Source: Methylobacter sp. (lineage in GTDB: Bacteria > Pseudomonadota > Gammaproteobacteria > Methylococcales > Methylomonadaceae). Taken from it: DNA of 32,422 nt. Positions 24,688 to 32,422 of the stretch are shown here, piece after piece (the first letter of the stretch is position 1; each line of letters opens with the position of its first letter). A program made the position numbers and the translations under genes. The DNA lies in NCBI GenBank assembly GCA_024636505.1, contig JAGXGY010000024.1:1-32422 (forward strand). Reading direction: 5' to 3'. A model generated the notes under the pieces. That model saw only the letters and a list, made by a program, of their open reading frames with translations, was not told where the DNA came from and did no database searches.

Positions 24688-25784
24688 TAGCTTACCTCCA
24701 ACATGTTATCCAACGCTTTTTTGGCGTAATTTGCTACTTCCTCAGGCACTGAAATCCGGTTAACTACCTGCCCTGCGGCTAGGTTTTCCAGCACCCAGGC
24801 CAAATGTTGCGGGTCGGTCCTGAACATGGTTGAGCACATGCACAAGGTAGGCGACATGAAATGTACGTTTTTACCCTGCGCCTTGCACTCTTCGTGCAGG
24901 CGGTTGACCAGATTGAGTTCCGTCGCCACCAGCCAACGGGTGTTCGGTTCAGCTTCGCGCACGGTGGTTAAAATATACTCGGTGGAACCGATGTAATCCG
25001 ATTTTTGGCAGACCTCAAACGAGGCTTCCGGGTGCGCAATGACTTTGGTTTCCGGGAAGCGTTGCCGGAACTCGTCAATCTGTTCCGGCTTGAACACCTG
25101 ATGCACCGAGCAAAAACCGTTCCACAGGATGATTTTGGCGTTGCGAATTTGCTCCGTGGTCAAGCCGCCCATCGGCTTGGTGAAATCCCAGGTGACCATT
25201 TCCTCCAATGGAATACCCATGCGGTAGCCGGTATTGCGCCCCAGATGCTGGTCAGGGAAAAACAGCACTTTCGGTTTTTTGGCAAAGCTCCATTCCAATA
25301 TTTTCTGGGCGTTGGACGAGGTGCAGACGATGCCGTCATGCTTGCCGCAAAAGGATTTAAGATCGGCAGCAGAATTGATGTAAGTCACCGGCGTCACTTC
25401 GGCTTCCACGTCGATAACCTGCGCCAGTTCATCCCAGCACTTTTGCACCTTGATCAGATTGGCCATATCGGCCATCGAACAGCCGGCCGCCATATCCGGC
25501 AGGATCGCAATCTGCTCCGGACGGGACAGTATATCGGCAACTTCGGCCATAAAATGCACGCCGCAAAATACGATGTATTCGGCATCCGATTGTGCCGCAT
25601 CCCGGGACAGTTTTAACGAATCGCCGGAAAAATCGGCATGTTTGAACACTTCATCGCGCTGATAATGATGGCCGAGCACCACGCAGCGAGAGCCGAGCTT
25701 GGCTTTGGCAGCGATAATCCGGGCATCGCATTCCTCATCGCTGAGTAAGGCATAATCTTGAATCGGAAAGGGGGTATGAGTCAT
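24687..25784 (-). CDS. nadA: Quinolinate synthase A
   Basis: Condenses iminoaspartate with DHAP to quinolinate in NAD synthesis, using a [4Fe-4S] cluster. The 365-residue protein has VLGHHYQRDEV (36-46), FCGVHFMAE (73-81), GCSMADM (C102), GFCSVHQ (C225) and the CMC pair (C315, C317); C102, C225 and one of the last two are my candidate cluster ligands. An AGAGGAG ribosome site precedes the ATG. nadB is not in the window. ErpA-type carriers may supply its cluster. Confidence 0.96.
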   Translation of the reverse strand: MTHTPFPIQDYALLSDEECDARIIAAKAKLGSRCVVLGHHYQRDEVFKHADFSGDSLKLSRDAAQSDAEYIVFCGVHFMAEVADILSRPEQIAILPDMAAGCSMADMANLIKVQKCWDELAQVIDVEAEVTPVTYINSAADLKSFCGKHDGIVCTSSNAQKILEWSFAKKPKVLFFPDQHLGRNTGYRMGIPLEEMVTWDFTKPMGGLTTEQIRNAKIILWNGFCSVHQVFKPEQIDEFRQRFPETKVIAHPEASFEVCQKSDYIGSTEYILTTVREAEPNTRWLVATELNLVNRLHEECKAQGKNVHFMSPTLCMCSTMFRTDPQHLAWVLENLAAGQVVNRISVPEEVANYAKKALDNMLEVS

Positions 25785-25822
25785 AAATGATACTCCTCTA
25801 GGGAGAATTACTTCGGTAAGAT

Positions 25823-25860
25823 TTGTTTACCACCAAGAGTGTACCCTTCGTGGTAAACAA
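25823..25860. promoter_or_regulatory. Perfect inverted repeat between aspS and nadA
   Basis: TTGTTTACCAC (25823-25833) and GTGGTAAACAA (25850-25860) form an 11-bp perfect stem with a 16-base loop. On the minus strand it lies after the aspS stop and about 40 bp before nadA. There is no T-tract after the stem, so it may be a terminator without one, an operator for nadA, or a repeat. Confidence 0.5.
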
Positions 25861-25877
25861 TACAAAAATAAGCAGCC

Positions 25878-27671
25878 TTAATCCTGTTTAACTTTTTCTT
25901 TTCCCGCAGGCTTAATCAAGCGAATACCCAGCTCTTTCAACTGCTCATCGGTGACCACTGCCGGTGCGCTGACCAACGGACAAGCCGCCGATTGCGTTTT
26001 GGGGAAAGCGATCACGTCGCGGATAGAGCTTGAACCGGTCATCAGCATCACCAGGCGGTCAAGACCGAACGCCAAACCGCCATGCGGAGGCGCGCCGTAT
26101 TTCAATGCATCCAACAGGAAGCCGAATTTTTCCCTGGCTTCGTCTTCGCCGATGCCTAAAATTTCCAGTACAGTTTGCTGCATGGCGGTACGGTTGATAC
26201 GGATCGATCCGCCGCCGACTTCAGTACCGTTCAACACTAAATCATAAGCGCGTGACAAGGCGGCGCCTGGATTGGCGACCAGCTCTTCGACCGAGCAGCT
26301 TGGCGCGGTGAACGGGTGGTGGATCGCATTCCAACGCTGACTTTTCTCATCCCAGTCGAACATCGGGAAGTCGATCACCCAAACCGGTTTCCACTCGCCT
26401 TCAATCAAATTAAGATCATGTCCCAGTTTGACCCGCAACGCGCCCATTGCTTCATTGACGACATTGGCCTTATCGGCGCCGAAGAAGATTAAATCGCCGT
26501 TTTGTGCGCCGGTTTTAGCCAACACGCTGTCCCACACGTCGGCAGGTGCGAATTTAACGATAGGCGACTGCAAACCATCGACACCGGCGACAAGATCGTT
26601 AACCTTGATATAAGCCAAACCGCGCGCGCCGTAAATGCTGACATACTTAGTTAACGCATCAATATCTTTACGGCTTAAATCGCCTGCATTCGGCACGCGC
26701 ATTGCAACGACGCGACCTTTCGGGTCGTTAGCCGGTGCCGAGAAGACTTTAAAATCGACGTCTTTCATGTCCTCGGCAATATCGACCAATTCCAGCGGAA
26801 TCCGCAAATCGGGCCTGTCGACGCCGTAGCGCGATACCGACTCCTGGTGAGTTATGCGCGGAAATTTGTCGCCCAGGTTCACGCCGATCACCTTAATGAA
26901 CAGTTGGCGAATCATTTCCTCCATAATATGCATAATCTCGTTTTCATCCATGAACGAGGTTTCCACATCCAGCTGGGTAAATTCAGGCTGACGATCGGCA
27001 CGCAAGTCTTCATCACGGAAACACCGTACCACTTGATAATAGCGATCCATGCCCGCCACCATCAACATCTGCTTATACAATTGCGGCGATTGCGGCAGCG
27101 CGAAAAACGAGTTTTCGTGCGTGCGGCTCGGTACGATGTAATCGCGCGCGCCTTCGGGGGTCGCTTTGGTCAGGTAAGGCGTTTCAATCTCGAAGAACTC
27201 GTTGTCATCGAGAAAGTTTCTCAACACCCGCGTTACATCGCGGCGCACTTTCATCTTTTGCTGCATCTCGGTACGACGCAAGTCGATATAACGATAGCGC
27301 AAACGCAGCTCTTCGTTGACTTCGATGTCGCTTTCGACCGGGAATGGCGGAGTTTCCGACTCATTCAGCACCACGATATTTCTAGCCAGAATTTCAATCT
27401 GGCCGGAATGCATATTGGCATTAACCGTGCCTGCAGGACGATGGCGCACCAGTCCGGTAATTTGCAGGACATATTCACTGCGGGCGCTTTCAGCCGTAGC
27501 GAAAACATCAGCAACGTCAGGATCGACCACGACTTGAACCAAGCCGGCGCGGTCTCTCAGATCGATAAAAATAACGCCGCCGTGGTCGCGGCGTCTATGT
27601 ACCCAGCCGCAGATTGAAACCGTTTCGTCCAGCTGTTGTGTGTTTAGCTCTCCGCACATGTGAGTACGCAT
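25878..27671 (-). CDS. aspS: Aspartyl-tRNA synthetase (probably non-discriminating, AspRS/AsxRS type)
   Basis: Class IIb synthetase, 597 residues. It has the N-terminal OB anticodon-binding domain (1-110), motif 2 [18 protein letters not shown], the bacterial GAD insertion (about 290-410) and motif 3 [13 protein letters not shown]. In the anticodon-binding domain H30 (RRRDHGG) and G81 (RPAGTVN) match the pair reported in the non-discriminating Pseudomonas aeruginosa enzyme, where E. coli has leucine at the first position. This suggests it also charges tRNA-Asn with Asp for conversion by GatCAB. Start ATG has an AGGGAA ribosome site. Preceded by fmdB, a common neighbour. Confidence 0.96.
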   Translation of the reverse strand: MRTHMCGELNTQQLDETVSICGWVHRRRDHGGVIFIDLRDRAGLVQVVVDPDVADVFATAESARSEYVLQITGLVRHRPAGTVNANMHSGQIEILARNIVVLNESETPPFPVESDIEVNEELRLRYRYIDLRRTEMQQKMKVRRDVTRVLRNFLDDNEFFEIETPYLTKATPEGARDYIVPSRTHENSFFALPQSPQLYKQMLMVAGMDRYYQVVRCFRDEDLRADRQPEFTQLDVETSFMDENEIMHIMEEMIRQLFIKVIGVNLGDKFPRITHQESVSRYGVDRPDLRIPLELVDIAEDMKDVDFKVFSAPANDPKGRVVAMRVPNAGDLSRKDIDALTKYVSIYGARGLAYIKVNDLVAGVDGLQSPIVKFAPADVWDSVLAKTGAQNGDLIFFGADKANVVNEAMGALRVKLGHDLNLIEGEWKPVWVIDFPMFDWDEKSQRWNAIHHPFTAPSCSVEELVANPGAALSRAYDLVLNGTEVGGGSIRINRTAMQQTVLEILGIGEDEAREKFGFLLDALKYGAPPHGGLAFGLDRLVMLMTGSSSIRDVIAFPKTQSAACPLVSAPAVVTDEQLKELGIRLIKPAGKEKVKQD

Positions 27672-27701
27672 AAATTTTCCCTGTTAATTTGATTACGATA
27701 A

Positions 27702-27729
27702 AAGGCGAAAAGTTTTTTGCCTTTCGCCT
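27702..27729. repeat. Hairpin between fmdB and aspS, GGCGAAA family
   Basis: AGGCGAAA and TTTCGCCT pair perfectly around a short T-rich loop, in the 64-bp gap. The arms resemble the ends of the elements at 22451-22629 and 29127-29197. It could partly terminate fmdB transcription before aspS. Confidence 0.5.
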
Positions 27730-27735
27730 GCTTGA

Positions 27736-27987
27736 TTATTGACTGTCGCCGGTGGACTTGGCCGGACTCGAACTACTCGCCTCACCCGCTATATTTTTTT
27801 TGGTGCCGTTCTTAAAATCGGTTTCGTACCAGCCGCTACCTTTTAATCGGAATCCAGCCGCAGAAATCTTCTTCATTAATTCCGGTTTACTGCAGGCCGG
27901 ACAGATAATCAGAGGCTCGGCGCTGAGTTTTTGTAACGCTTCATGCTCATGACCGCATGACTGACATTGGTACTCGTATATTGGCAT
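27736..27987 (-). CDS. FmdB family zinc ribbon protein
   Basis: An 83-residue protein starting MPIYEYQCQSCGHEHE with a zinc-ribbon CxxC...CxxC (C8, C11, C29, C32), and the conserved GSGWYETDFK segment. The C-terminus is a low-complexity S/K tail. The family name comes from a putative formamidase regulator; its molecular role is not settled. A CGGAG ribosome site precedes the ATG. Upstream of aspS, as in many gammaproteobacteria. Confidence 0.9.
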   Translation of the reverse strand: MPIYEYQCQSCGHEHEALQKLSAEPLIICPACSKPELMKKISAAGFRLKGSGWYETDFKNGTKKNIAGEASSSSPAKSTGDSQ

Positions 27988-28094
27988 TTACCGCTCCGAA
28001 AACAAAAAATAATAGCTACGATAAGTGCTATGTTTAATTTTTCAAGGCACTTACTATAAAATAACCGTCTATTTTACAGAATTTACCTTCAATA

Positions 28095-29126
28095 ATGAAA
28101 ACAATAACCATCGCCAAGCCGGATGACTTGCATTTGCACGTCAGAAACGGCGCCGTTTTAAAAACCGTCATCCCGCATACCGCCAGACAATTTGCCCGCG
28201 CCATCATCATGCCCAACCTCAAACCGCCGGTAACCACAGTGGCCCAGGCGTTGATTTATCGGCAAGAAATTTTAGCCGCCGTTCCAGACGAATTGGACTT
28301 TACGCCGCTGATGACGCTGTATCTGACCGGTTCTACAACGGTTGATGACATCAAACACGCTGCCAAATCCGAACATATTCATGCCTTCAAGCTTTATCCT
28401 GCGGGTGCGACCACCAACTCCGATTCCGGCGTTGCCGACATCAAGGCGATTTATCCGCTATTGGCGGCCATGGAACAGCAGGACATTCCGTTACTGATTC
28501 ATGGCGAAGTCACCGATGATGCTTGCGATATTTTTGACCGGGAACGCGTGTTTATCGACACCTATCTTACCGACATCACCGATAATTTCCCCGGTTTGCG
28601 CATCGTGGTCGAACATGTAACCACCGCTGAAGCCGTGCAGTTCGTATTGGCTTCCGGCCCCGGTATTGCCGCCACCATTACCCCGCAACATTTGCTGTTT
28701 AACCGCAATGCGCTGCTGGCTGGCGGCATCAAGCCGCACTACTACTGCCTGCCGATTATCAAGCGCGAGTTTCATCGTCTGGCATTAGTCAAAGCCGCGA
28801 CCAGCGGCAACCCGAAATTCTTTCTGGGTACCGACAGCGCTCCGCATCTGACTTCATTAAAGGAAGCTGCCTGCGGTTGCGCCGGATGTTACAGCGCTCA
28901 TGCGGCTTTGGAGCTATATGCGGAAGTATTTGAGCGGGCGGGCGCCTTGGACAAACTGGAAGCTTTCAGCAGCTTTTACGGTGCCGATTTTTACCGTTTA
29001 CCCAGAAACTCAGGCACCGTCACGCTGGAAAAAACCGCCTGGAAAGTACCCTCGGCTTATGGAGAGAGCGACCTATCGATCACTCCGCTCAAGGCAAATG
29101 AAGAGTTAACATGGAAACTGGTTTAA
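28095..29126 (+). CDS. pyrC: Dihydroorotase (type II, PyrC)
   Basis: Cyclises carbamoyl aspartate to dihydroorotate in pyrimidine synthesis. The 343-residue protein has H13 and H15 in DLHLHVRNG, the likely carbamylated lysine K98 in HAFKLYPAGATTNSD, LLIHGEV and VVEHVTT metal histidines, and GTDSAPH with the catalytic aspartate. Length matches the E. coli enzyme. The ribosome site is weak. Divergent from fmdB and convergent with mlaA. Confidence 0.96.
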   Translation: MKTITIAKPDDLHLHVRNGAVLKTVIPHTARQFARAIIMPNLKPPVTTVAQALIYRQEILAAVPDELDFTPLMTLYLTGSTTVDDIKHAAKSEHIHAFKLYPAGATTNSDSGVADIKAIYPLLAAMEQQDIPLLIHGEVTDDACDIFDRERVFIDTYLTDITDNFPGLRIVVEHVTTAEAVQFVLASGPGIAATITPQHLLFNRNALLAGGIKPHYYCLPIIKREFHRLALVKAATSGNPKFFLGTDSAPHLTSLKEAACGCAGCYSAHAALELYAEVFERAGALDKLEAFSSFYGADFYRLPRNSGTVTLEKTAWKVPSAYGESDLSITPLKANEELTWKLV

Positions 29127-29197
29127 AGGCTAAAGGCTAAAATTGAAAAAATCTTAAACCTCAATGCAAGCTTTTTTCGCGCTTCGCCTTTCGCCTG
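29127..29197. repeat. Inverted-repeat element between convergent pyrC and mlaA
   Basis: AAAGGCTAAAGGCTAAA at the left faces GCTTCGCCTTTCGCC at the right, with GCAAGCTTTTTT between, shared with the element at 22451-22629. It fills the whole convergent space and may terminate both genes. Confidence 0.5.
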
Positions 29198-29201
29198 ATT
29201 T

Positions 29202-29963
29202 TTAATACGGTTTAACCGGAGCTAAATTATCCCCATTAAAGTCTTCATCCAGGTCCAGAGGATCGGCGCCTTCCGGCAAATTGCCATCATAAATCAGGTA
29301 TTCACGTTGCTGTAAATAGGCGCTTTTAAAAAACGCATACCGGTCTATAGCCGCTTCCGAAGCAATTCTTTCGGTATCCAGATTATCTGCCCGCAAGTCA
29401 ACGGCATTCAGCGCAAACAGACCGCCGGTAATAATACCGCTATCAATATAGCTGATGGGATTCATCGCCGCGTCGCCGATCAAACCGCCTACGCCTCGGG
29501 GAGAACTGGGTCCAAAAAACGGCAATACCAGATAAGGACCTGACGGCACCCCCCAAACCCCCATAGTCTGATCAAAATCTTCATTATGCTTAGGTAAATC
29601 AATGAGGGTTGCAATATCAACCAAACCGCCGATACCGGCAGTACTGTTAACCAGAAAACGCGCCCCATCCATACCGGTCTGTTCTATTTTACACTGCAAC
29701 AGATCGTTGATAGTTACGCCTATATCCTTAATATTACTAAAGAAGTTAGTAATGCTCCGATCAACAAATGATGGCGTTATCCATTGATAACCTTTAGCAA
29801 CCGGTTTCATTGCATACTCGTCAAGATTGTCATTAAACGATTGCACGCCTCTATTCCATTCCTCGAAAGGATCTGCCGGATCATTCGCAACAGTGGCGCA
29901 TCCTGCCAAGGAACTCAATAAAACAAGACATCCAAGCCGGGTCGTCAATTTTTTATACTGCAT
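29202..29963 (-). CDS. mlaA: MlaA (VacJ) outer-membrane lipoprotein, phospholipid trafficking
   Basis: Removes phospholipids from the outer leaflet of the outer membrane, passing them to MlaC and the MlaFEDB transporter. The 253-residue protein starts at ATG 29963 with an AGAGGGAA ribosome site; an upstream ATG at 30032 would spoil the signal peptide. The signal is basic then hydrophobic, with lipobox LAGC and lipid-attachment C22; residue 23 is not Asp, which fits outer-membrane sorting. Family motifs DPFEEWNRGVQSFND, SRFLVN-like ARFLVNSTAGIGG and GPYLVLPFFGPSSPR are present. No other mla genes are nearby. Confidence 0.94.
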   Translation of the reverse strand: MQYKKLTTRLGCLVLLSSLAGCATVANDPADPFEEWNRGVQSFNDNLDEYAMKPVAKGYQWITPSFVDRSITNFFSNIKDIGVTINDLLQCKIEQTGMDGARFLVNSTAGIGGLVDIATLIDLPKHNEDFDQTMGVWGVPSGPYLVLPFFGPSSPRGVGGLIGDAAMNPISYIDSGIITGGLFALNAVDLRADNLDTERIASEAAIDRYAFFKSAYLQQREYLIYDGNLPEGADPLDLDEDFNGDNLAPVKPY

Positions 29964-30013
29964 TACATTCCCTCTAATTTTGTCATTATTTTTATAATTG
30001 AATAAAATTTCGC

Positions 30014-30037
30014 GTAACATATTATGTAACATATTAT
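30014..30037. repeat. Two tandem copies of GTAACATATTAT
   Basis: A perfect 12-bp direct repeat, two copies, in the AT-rich divergent space between mlaA and rnt. Roughly one-turn spacing would put two protein-binding sites on the same DNA face, so an operator is possible; chance in AT-rich DNA is not excluded. Confidence 0.4.
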
Positions 30038-30091
30038 AAATATGTCGCTTTTATTCCCCATCATTTCAGCACTTTTTGGCATAATTAAAAA

Positions 30092-30712
30092 ATGGATACA
30101 CCTGCAATTCCCTTAGATAAACGCTTCCGTGGTTACCTTCCAGTAGTCGTCGACATAGAAACAGCCGGATTTAACCCCAAAAAAAATGCCTTACTGGAAA
30201 TTGCGGCCGTCATCGTTGAATTTGACGATAACGGTGATCTGGAAATTACCGAACGTTATACCACACACGTCACCCCCTTTAAAAATTCCGAACTCGATGC
30301 TGCCGCGCTTAAGTTTAATGGCATAGACCCGCACCATCCATTTCGTATGGCTATCGACGAAAAAGACGCACTGCACATGCTGTTTAAACCGATTAAAGAT
30401 GCCGTCAAGCGTAACAACTGTACCCGGGCAATTCTGGTCGGACACAATCCGGCTTTCGACATTGGCTTCTTAAATGCAGCCATTCAAAGAACCCAAATAA
30501 AACGCAGTCCTTTTCATCCGTTCAGCACCTTCGATACAGCGACATTAGGGGGATTAGCCTATCAACAGACGGTATTGGCGAAAATCGCCCAAACGGCAGG
30601 GTTAGACTGGGATAACGAAAAAGCCCACTCAGCCCTCTATGATGCCGAAAAAACAGCAGAATTATTCTGTATGATAGTCAATCGATGGAAACAGCTGGAA
30701 TCGATGACTTAG
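30092..30712 (+). CDS. rnt: Ribonuclease T
   Basis: DEDDh 3'-5' exoribonuclease that trims tRNA, 5S and 23S rRNA ends. The 206-residue protein has exo motif I D21/E23 in VVVDIETAGF, motif II D123 in GHNPAFDIGF, and motif III H179/D184 in EKAHSALYDAEKTAELF, with an internal TLGGLAYQQTVL segment typical of RNase T and not of DNA polymerase III epsilon. It is convergent with grxD. Confidence 0.95.
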   Translation: MDTPAIPLDKRFRGYLPVVVDIETAGFNPKKNALLEIAAVIVEFDDNGDLEITERYTTHVTPFKNSELDAAALKFNGIDPHHPFRMAIDEKDALHMLFKPIKDAVKRNNCTRAILVGHNPAFDIGFLNAAIQRTQIKRSPFHPFSTFDTATLGGLAYQQTVLAKIAQTAGLDWDNEKAHSALYDAEKTAELFCMIVNRWKQLESMT

Positions 30713-30728
30713 CTGACTTAGTTGATAG

Positions 30729-30784
30729 TAAAAAAACGCACGGACCGGATGGAGTGTTATGGAAAAAACCACCTCATCCGTGCG
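30729..30784 (-). terminator. Rho-independent terminator of grxD
   Basis: On the minus strand CGCACGGA pairs with TCCGTGCG (8 bp, plus nearby ATG/CAT pairing), and the stem is followed by seven T residues (30730-30736). This is the clearest intrinsic terminator in the window, six bases beyond the grxD stop. Confidence 0.75.
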
Positions 30785-30789
30785 ACACC

Positions 30790-31116
30790 TTATTCCTCTA
30801 CAGCACCGGCCTCAGCCAGCATTTTTGCAAGCTGACCCTGCTGGTACAAATCGATAACAATATCGCAACCGCCAACCAACTCGCCACCGATATAAAGCTG
30901 CGGATAGGTCGGCCAGTTTGAATATTCTTTCAATGCTTCGCGAAGCTCAGGGTCCTCAAAAATATTAACGTGTTTATATTTAGCATGACAAGCCGCTAAT
31001 ATTTGAACCGCTTGACCGGAAAAGCCGCATTGAGGAAAATCCGGCGATCCTTTCATATATAAAACAACCTGATTATTTTCAAGTTGATCTTTAATTCTTT
31101 CAATAACACTCATCAT
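30790..31116 (-). CDS. grxD: Monothiol CGFS glutaredoxin (Grx4/GrxD)
   Basis: Binds and transfers [2Fe-2S] clusters, with glutathione and BolA-type partners. The 108-residue protein has the CGFS active site (C30) after KGSPDFPQ, and the glutathione-binding WPTYPQLY and GGCDI segments. Two adjacent ATG codons could start it; a GGGTGA ribosome site fits either. It has its own terminator, so it is probably a single-gene unit. Confidence 0.95.
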   Translation of the reverse strand: MMSVIERIKDQLENNQVVLYMKGSPDFPQCGFSGQAVQILAACHAKYKHVNIFEDPELREALKEYSNWPTYPQLYIGGELVGGCDIVIDLYQQGQLAKMLAEAGAVEE

Positions 31117-31163
31117 GGTTCACCCAATTAATAAAAAACCAAGTAATTTTATCAACTTTAGAT

Positions 31164-31192
31164 TTATTAAAAAAGTAAATCTTTCAATTCAA
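31164..31192 (-). promoter_or_regulatory. Candidate grxD promoter
   Basis: The minus strand reads TTGAAT, a 17-base spacer, TAATAA, about 50 bp before the grxD ATG. A perfect AGATTTA/TAAATCT inverted repeat (31160-31182) covers the -10 region and could be an operator. A second inverted repeat, CCGGCCA/TGGCCGG, lies upstream at 31197-31220. Confidence 0.35.
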
Positions 31193-31396
31193 CACTCCGG
31201 CCATCATACATATTGGCCGGGTATCTAAATAGATTCAGTTTGTATTGGCTGCGCACCCAAGCAAAAAATACAAAAAAGGTTATATTTACACTGCCATAGC
31301 GTTTAACCGTTTTGATAACAGCGACAAAGCGTCTATTCTTTCCGACAGCAATGGATTACTCAACAGTCATTGCCACTATGCCCCTCCATTAGCAAA

Positions 31397-31906
31397 ATGA
31401 GATTTCTTTTTATGTTGATGCCCATGTTTAGCTTAGCCGTACCCATTATTTTAGGCCTGCTATATGCCAATGTCGGCGAATGGCTGATGCATAAATATAT
31501 ACTGCATGCGCTGGGTCAAAATCGGCAAAGCTTCTGGGCTTATCATTGGTATGAACACCATGCGGTTTGCACCAAAAACGCAATGCTCGATCCGGGCTAC
31601 CGATCTTTGTCGCTAACGACATGGAACGCTCAATCCAAGGAATTAGCGGTGTTAGCAGGCATTGTGCTGCTGCATCTGCCGTTGTTTCTACTGTTCCCCC
31701 TGTTTACCGGCACGGTGTATGTGTCGGTCATACTGTATTACTACAGACATCGCAAAGCTCATCTACATCCCGCCTGGGCCAAACAGCATTTGCGCTGGCA
31801 TTACGACCACCACCTTGACGGTAACTACAACGCGAACTGGTGTGTAACCTGGCCCTGGTTCGACTACCTGATGGGAACACGCATTAAAAACAAAACACCC
31901 AACTAG
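31397..31906 (+). CDS. Fatty acid hydroxylase superfamily membrane protein
   Basis: A 169-residue membrane protein with the histidine clusters of di-iron sterol desaturase/fatty acid hydroxylase enzymes: HKYILH (32-37), HWYEHH (50-55), and a C-terminal HLRWHYDHHLDG. Hydrophobic segments lie at about 10-27 and 83-112. The substrate is unknown; lipid or carotenoid hydroxylation are family possibilities. The start is uncertain: ATG 31370, 31397 and 31412 are in frame and none has a strong ribosome site. The 280 bp upstream has no gene. Confidence 0.82.
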   Translation: MRFLFMLMPMFSLAVPIILGLLYANVGEWLMHKYILHALGQNRQSFWAYHWYEHHAVCTKNAMLDPGYRSLSLTTWNAQSKELAVLAGIVLLHLPLFLLFPLFTGTVYVSVILYYYRHRKAHLHPAWAKQHLRWHYDHHLDGNYNANWCVTWPWFDYLMGTRIKNKTPN

Positions 31907-32281
31907 CATAGCGAATCTGCTTGCCTGCAAACCGAACCCTTCTGGCAAGCTATCAATTAATCAGTACACTGGAAAAACCCTATCGAAACCGGTCAGGGCG
32001 GCGGATTAACGCAAGCAGCTTATTGTCGTCGGCCTGACCTGAATACGCATACCTTTTCAAGCCGACTGCATACTCTCAGACGCAGCATGGAGCAGGGTCG
32101 CTGACGCTGATTCCAGATCCACCATCAGCAGCCTGCTGCGATGGTGCCGTACCGGGACGGCCACGTTCGCTGTCATCTGTCATATCCGCCCACAGGGCGA
32201 AGCCGATAGTTAGGCTGGGCGCTTACAGTCAACTAGGTTTTTGTACCAATAGTTTTTTATTTATTACCTGATGTAATAGAC
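31907..32281. other. Gene-free region rich in hairpins next to an IS1 end
   Basis: No convincing reading frame is present. From 31991 to 32216 there is a chain of hairpins: GGTCAGG/CCTGACC (31991-32039), ACCATCAGCAG pairing with CTGCTgcGATGGT (32121-32145), GCCGT/ACGGC (32146-32161), CGCCC-ACA-GGGCG (32187-32199) and AGCC/GGCT (32201-32216). This stretch is visibly more GC-rich than the AT-rich 60 bp that follow. It might be a structured RNA or the relic of a mobile element; neither is shown. Confidence 0.4.
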
Positions 32282-32422
32282 GGTAATGGGTCAAACCTGT
32301 AACTTGGTATGAATATCGACGCCAAACTCTACCTTATTGATAAGCAGTCCAATGACAGTATCATGCATCAAAGCTGACTTGGAAAAACAGATGGTTTTCC
32401 TTGTCAACCGTTTGATCCAGGT
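32282..32422 (-). mobile_element. End of an IS1-family insertion sequence, running off the right edge
   Basis: The element appears to end at about 32282 with GGTAATGGGTCAAACCTG, similar to the GGTAATG... terminal inverted repeat of IS1. The transposase stop codon lies within this terminal region, as in IS1. The other end and any target duplication are outside the window or unresolved. Confidence 0.7.
32291..32422 (-). CDS. IS1-family transposase, C-terminal fragment (5' part beyond the window)
   Basis: The minus-strand frame from the right edge encodes 43 residues before TGA at 32291-32293. It contains RLTRKTICFSKS followed by MHDTVIGLLIN, the characteristic C-terminal end of IS1 InsB transposases (E. 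coli: RKTICFSRSVEMHDKVIG). Only the end is visible, so whether the gene is intact cannot be told. Confidence 0.8.
   Translation of the reverse strand, partial: TWIKRLTRKTICFSKSALMHDTVIGLLINKVEFGVDIHTKLQV

Noticed and set aside
25005..25616. 203-codon frame antisense to nadA
   Set aside because: It is a shadow of a well-conserved gene, with no independent support.
26847..27617. Long open frame antisense to aspS
   Set aside because: It mirrors the codon pattern of aspS, has no ribosome site and no recognisable domain.
31370..31396. Nine-residue longer start of the hydroxylase-like gene
   Set aside because: No ribosome site is visible and the extra residues are not part of the hydrophobic start; kept only as an alternative.
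1..32422. CRISPR array, tRNA or rRNA genes inside the window
   Set aside because: No regularly spaced repeats, tRNA cloverleaf or rRNA segments were recognised on either strand; the rRNA operon is only inferred beyond the left edge.

Overview
The window is chromosomal DNA of a gammaproteobacterium. Gene content and the intergenic repeat style would fit a Methylococcales-type methanotroph, but that is an inference; no methane-oxidation gene is present. The order argC, erpA, anmK, M23 peptidase, tyrS matches, from memory, the Pseudomonas block that ends at a 16S rRNA gene. At the left edge there are two tandem, near-consensus sigma-70 promoters pointing out of the window, as expected for an rRNA operon lying just outside.

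Left block (1-7326): tyrS; an envelope M23 endopeptidase and anmK (cell-wall turnover); erpA (Fe-S insertion) with argC (arginine synthesis); and a pair encoding a quinone oxidoreductase-like protein and a two-domain sulfurtransferase. Accessory island (7327-14340): one leftward operon, dcm - dual-ATPase protein - receiver protein - vsr, about 6.4 kb, with degraded and REP-like sequence on both sides. It combines a 5-methylcytosine methyltransferase, a 993-residue protein with an N-terminal MORC/MutL/Hsp90-type ATPase and a C-terminal histidine-kinase-type ATPase, a 617-residue receiver-like protein with an unrecognised C-terminal region, and a Vsr-type nuclease with intact catalytic residues. 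This is the strongest candidate for a poorly described (probably anti-phage or restriction-like) system: DNA modification and a nuclease joined by a phosphorelay-like ATPase/receiver pair.

Middle (14341-24241): thpR and xseA overlap tail to tail. Three tandem YcgR-like PilZ genes are a local triplication with intact c-di-GMP motifs. A rightward mini-operon carries an SMR (Gdx/SugE-like) exporter, a DsrH/TusB protein and a two-cysteine DsrC-type sulfur carrier. Then come hslR with a rhodanese, ispH, rraA, trhP and a tiny membrane protein.

Right block (24242-32422): nadA with a small acidic partner, fmdB-aspS (AspRS has residues of the non-discriminating type), pyrC, mlaA, rnt, grxD with a clear terminator, and a small membrane-bound fatty-acid-hydroxylase-like protein. 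The last 0.5 kb is non-coding, rich in hairpins, and ends in the terminus of an IS1-family element that runs off the right edge. Intergenic spaces throughout hold palindromic repeats, several apparently members of the same families.
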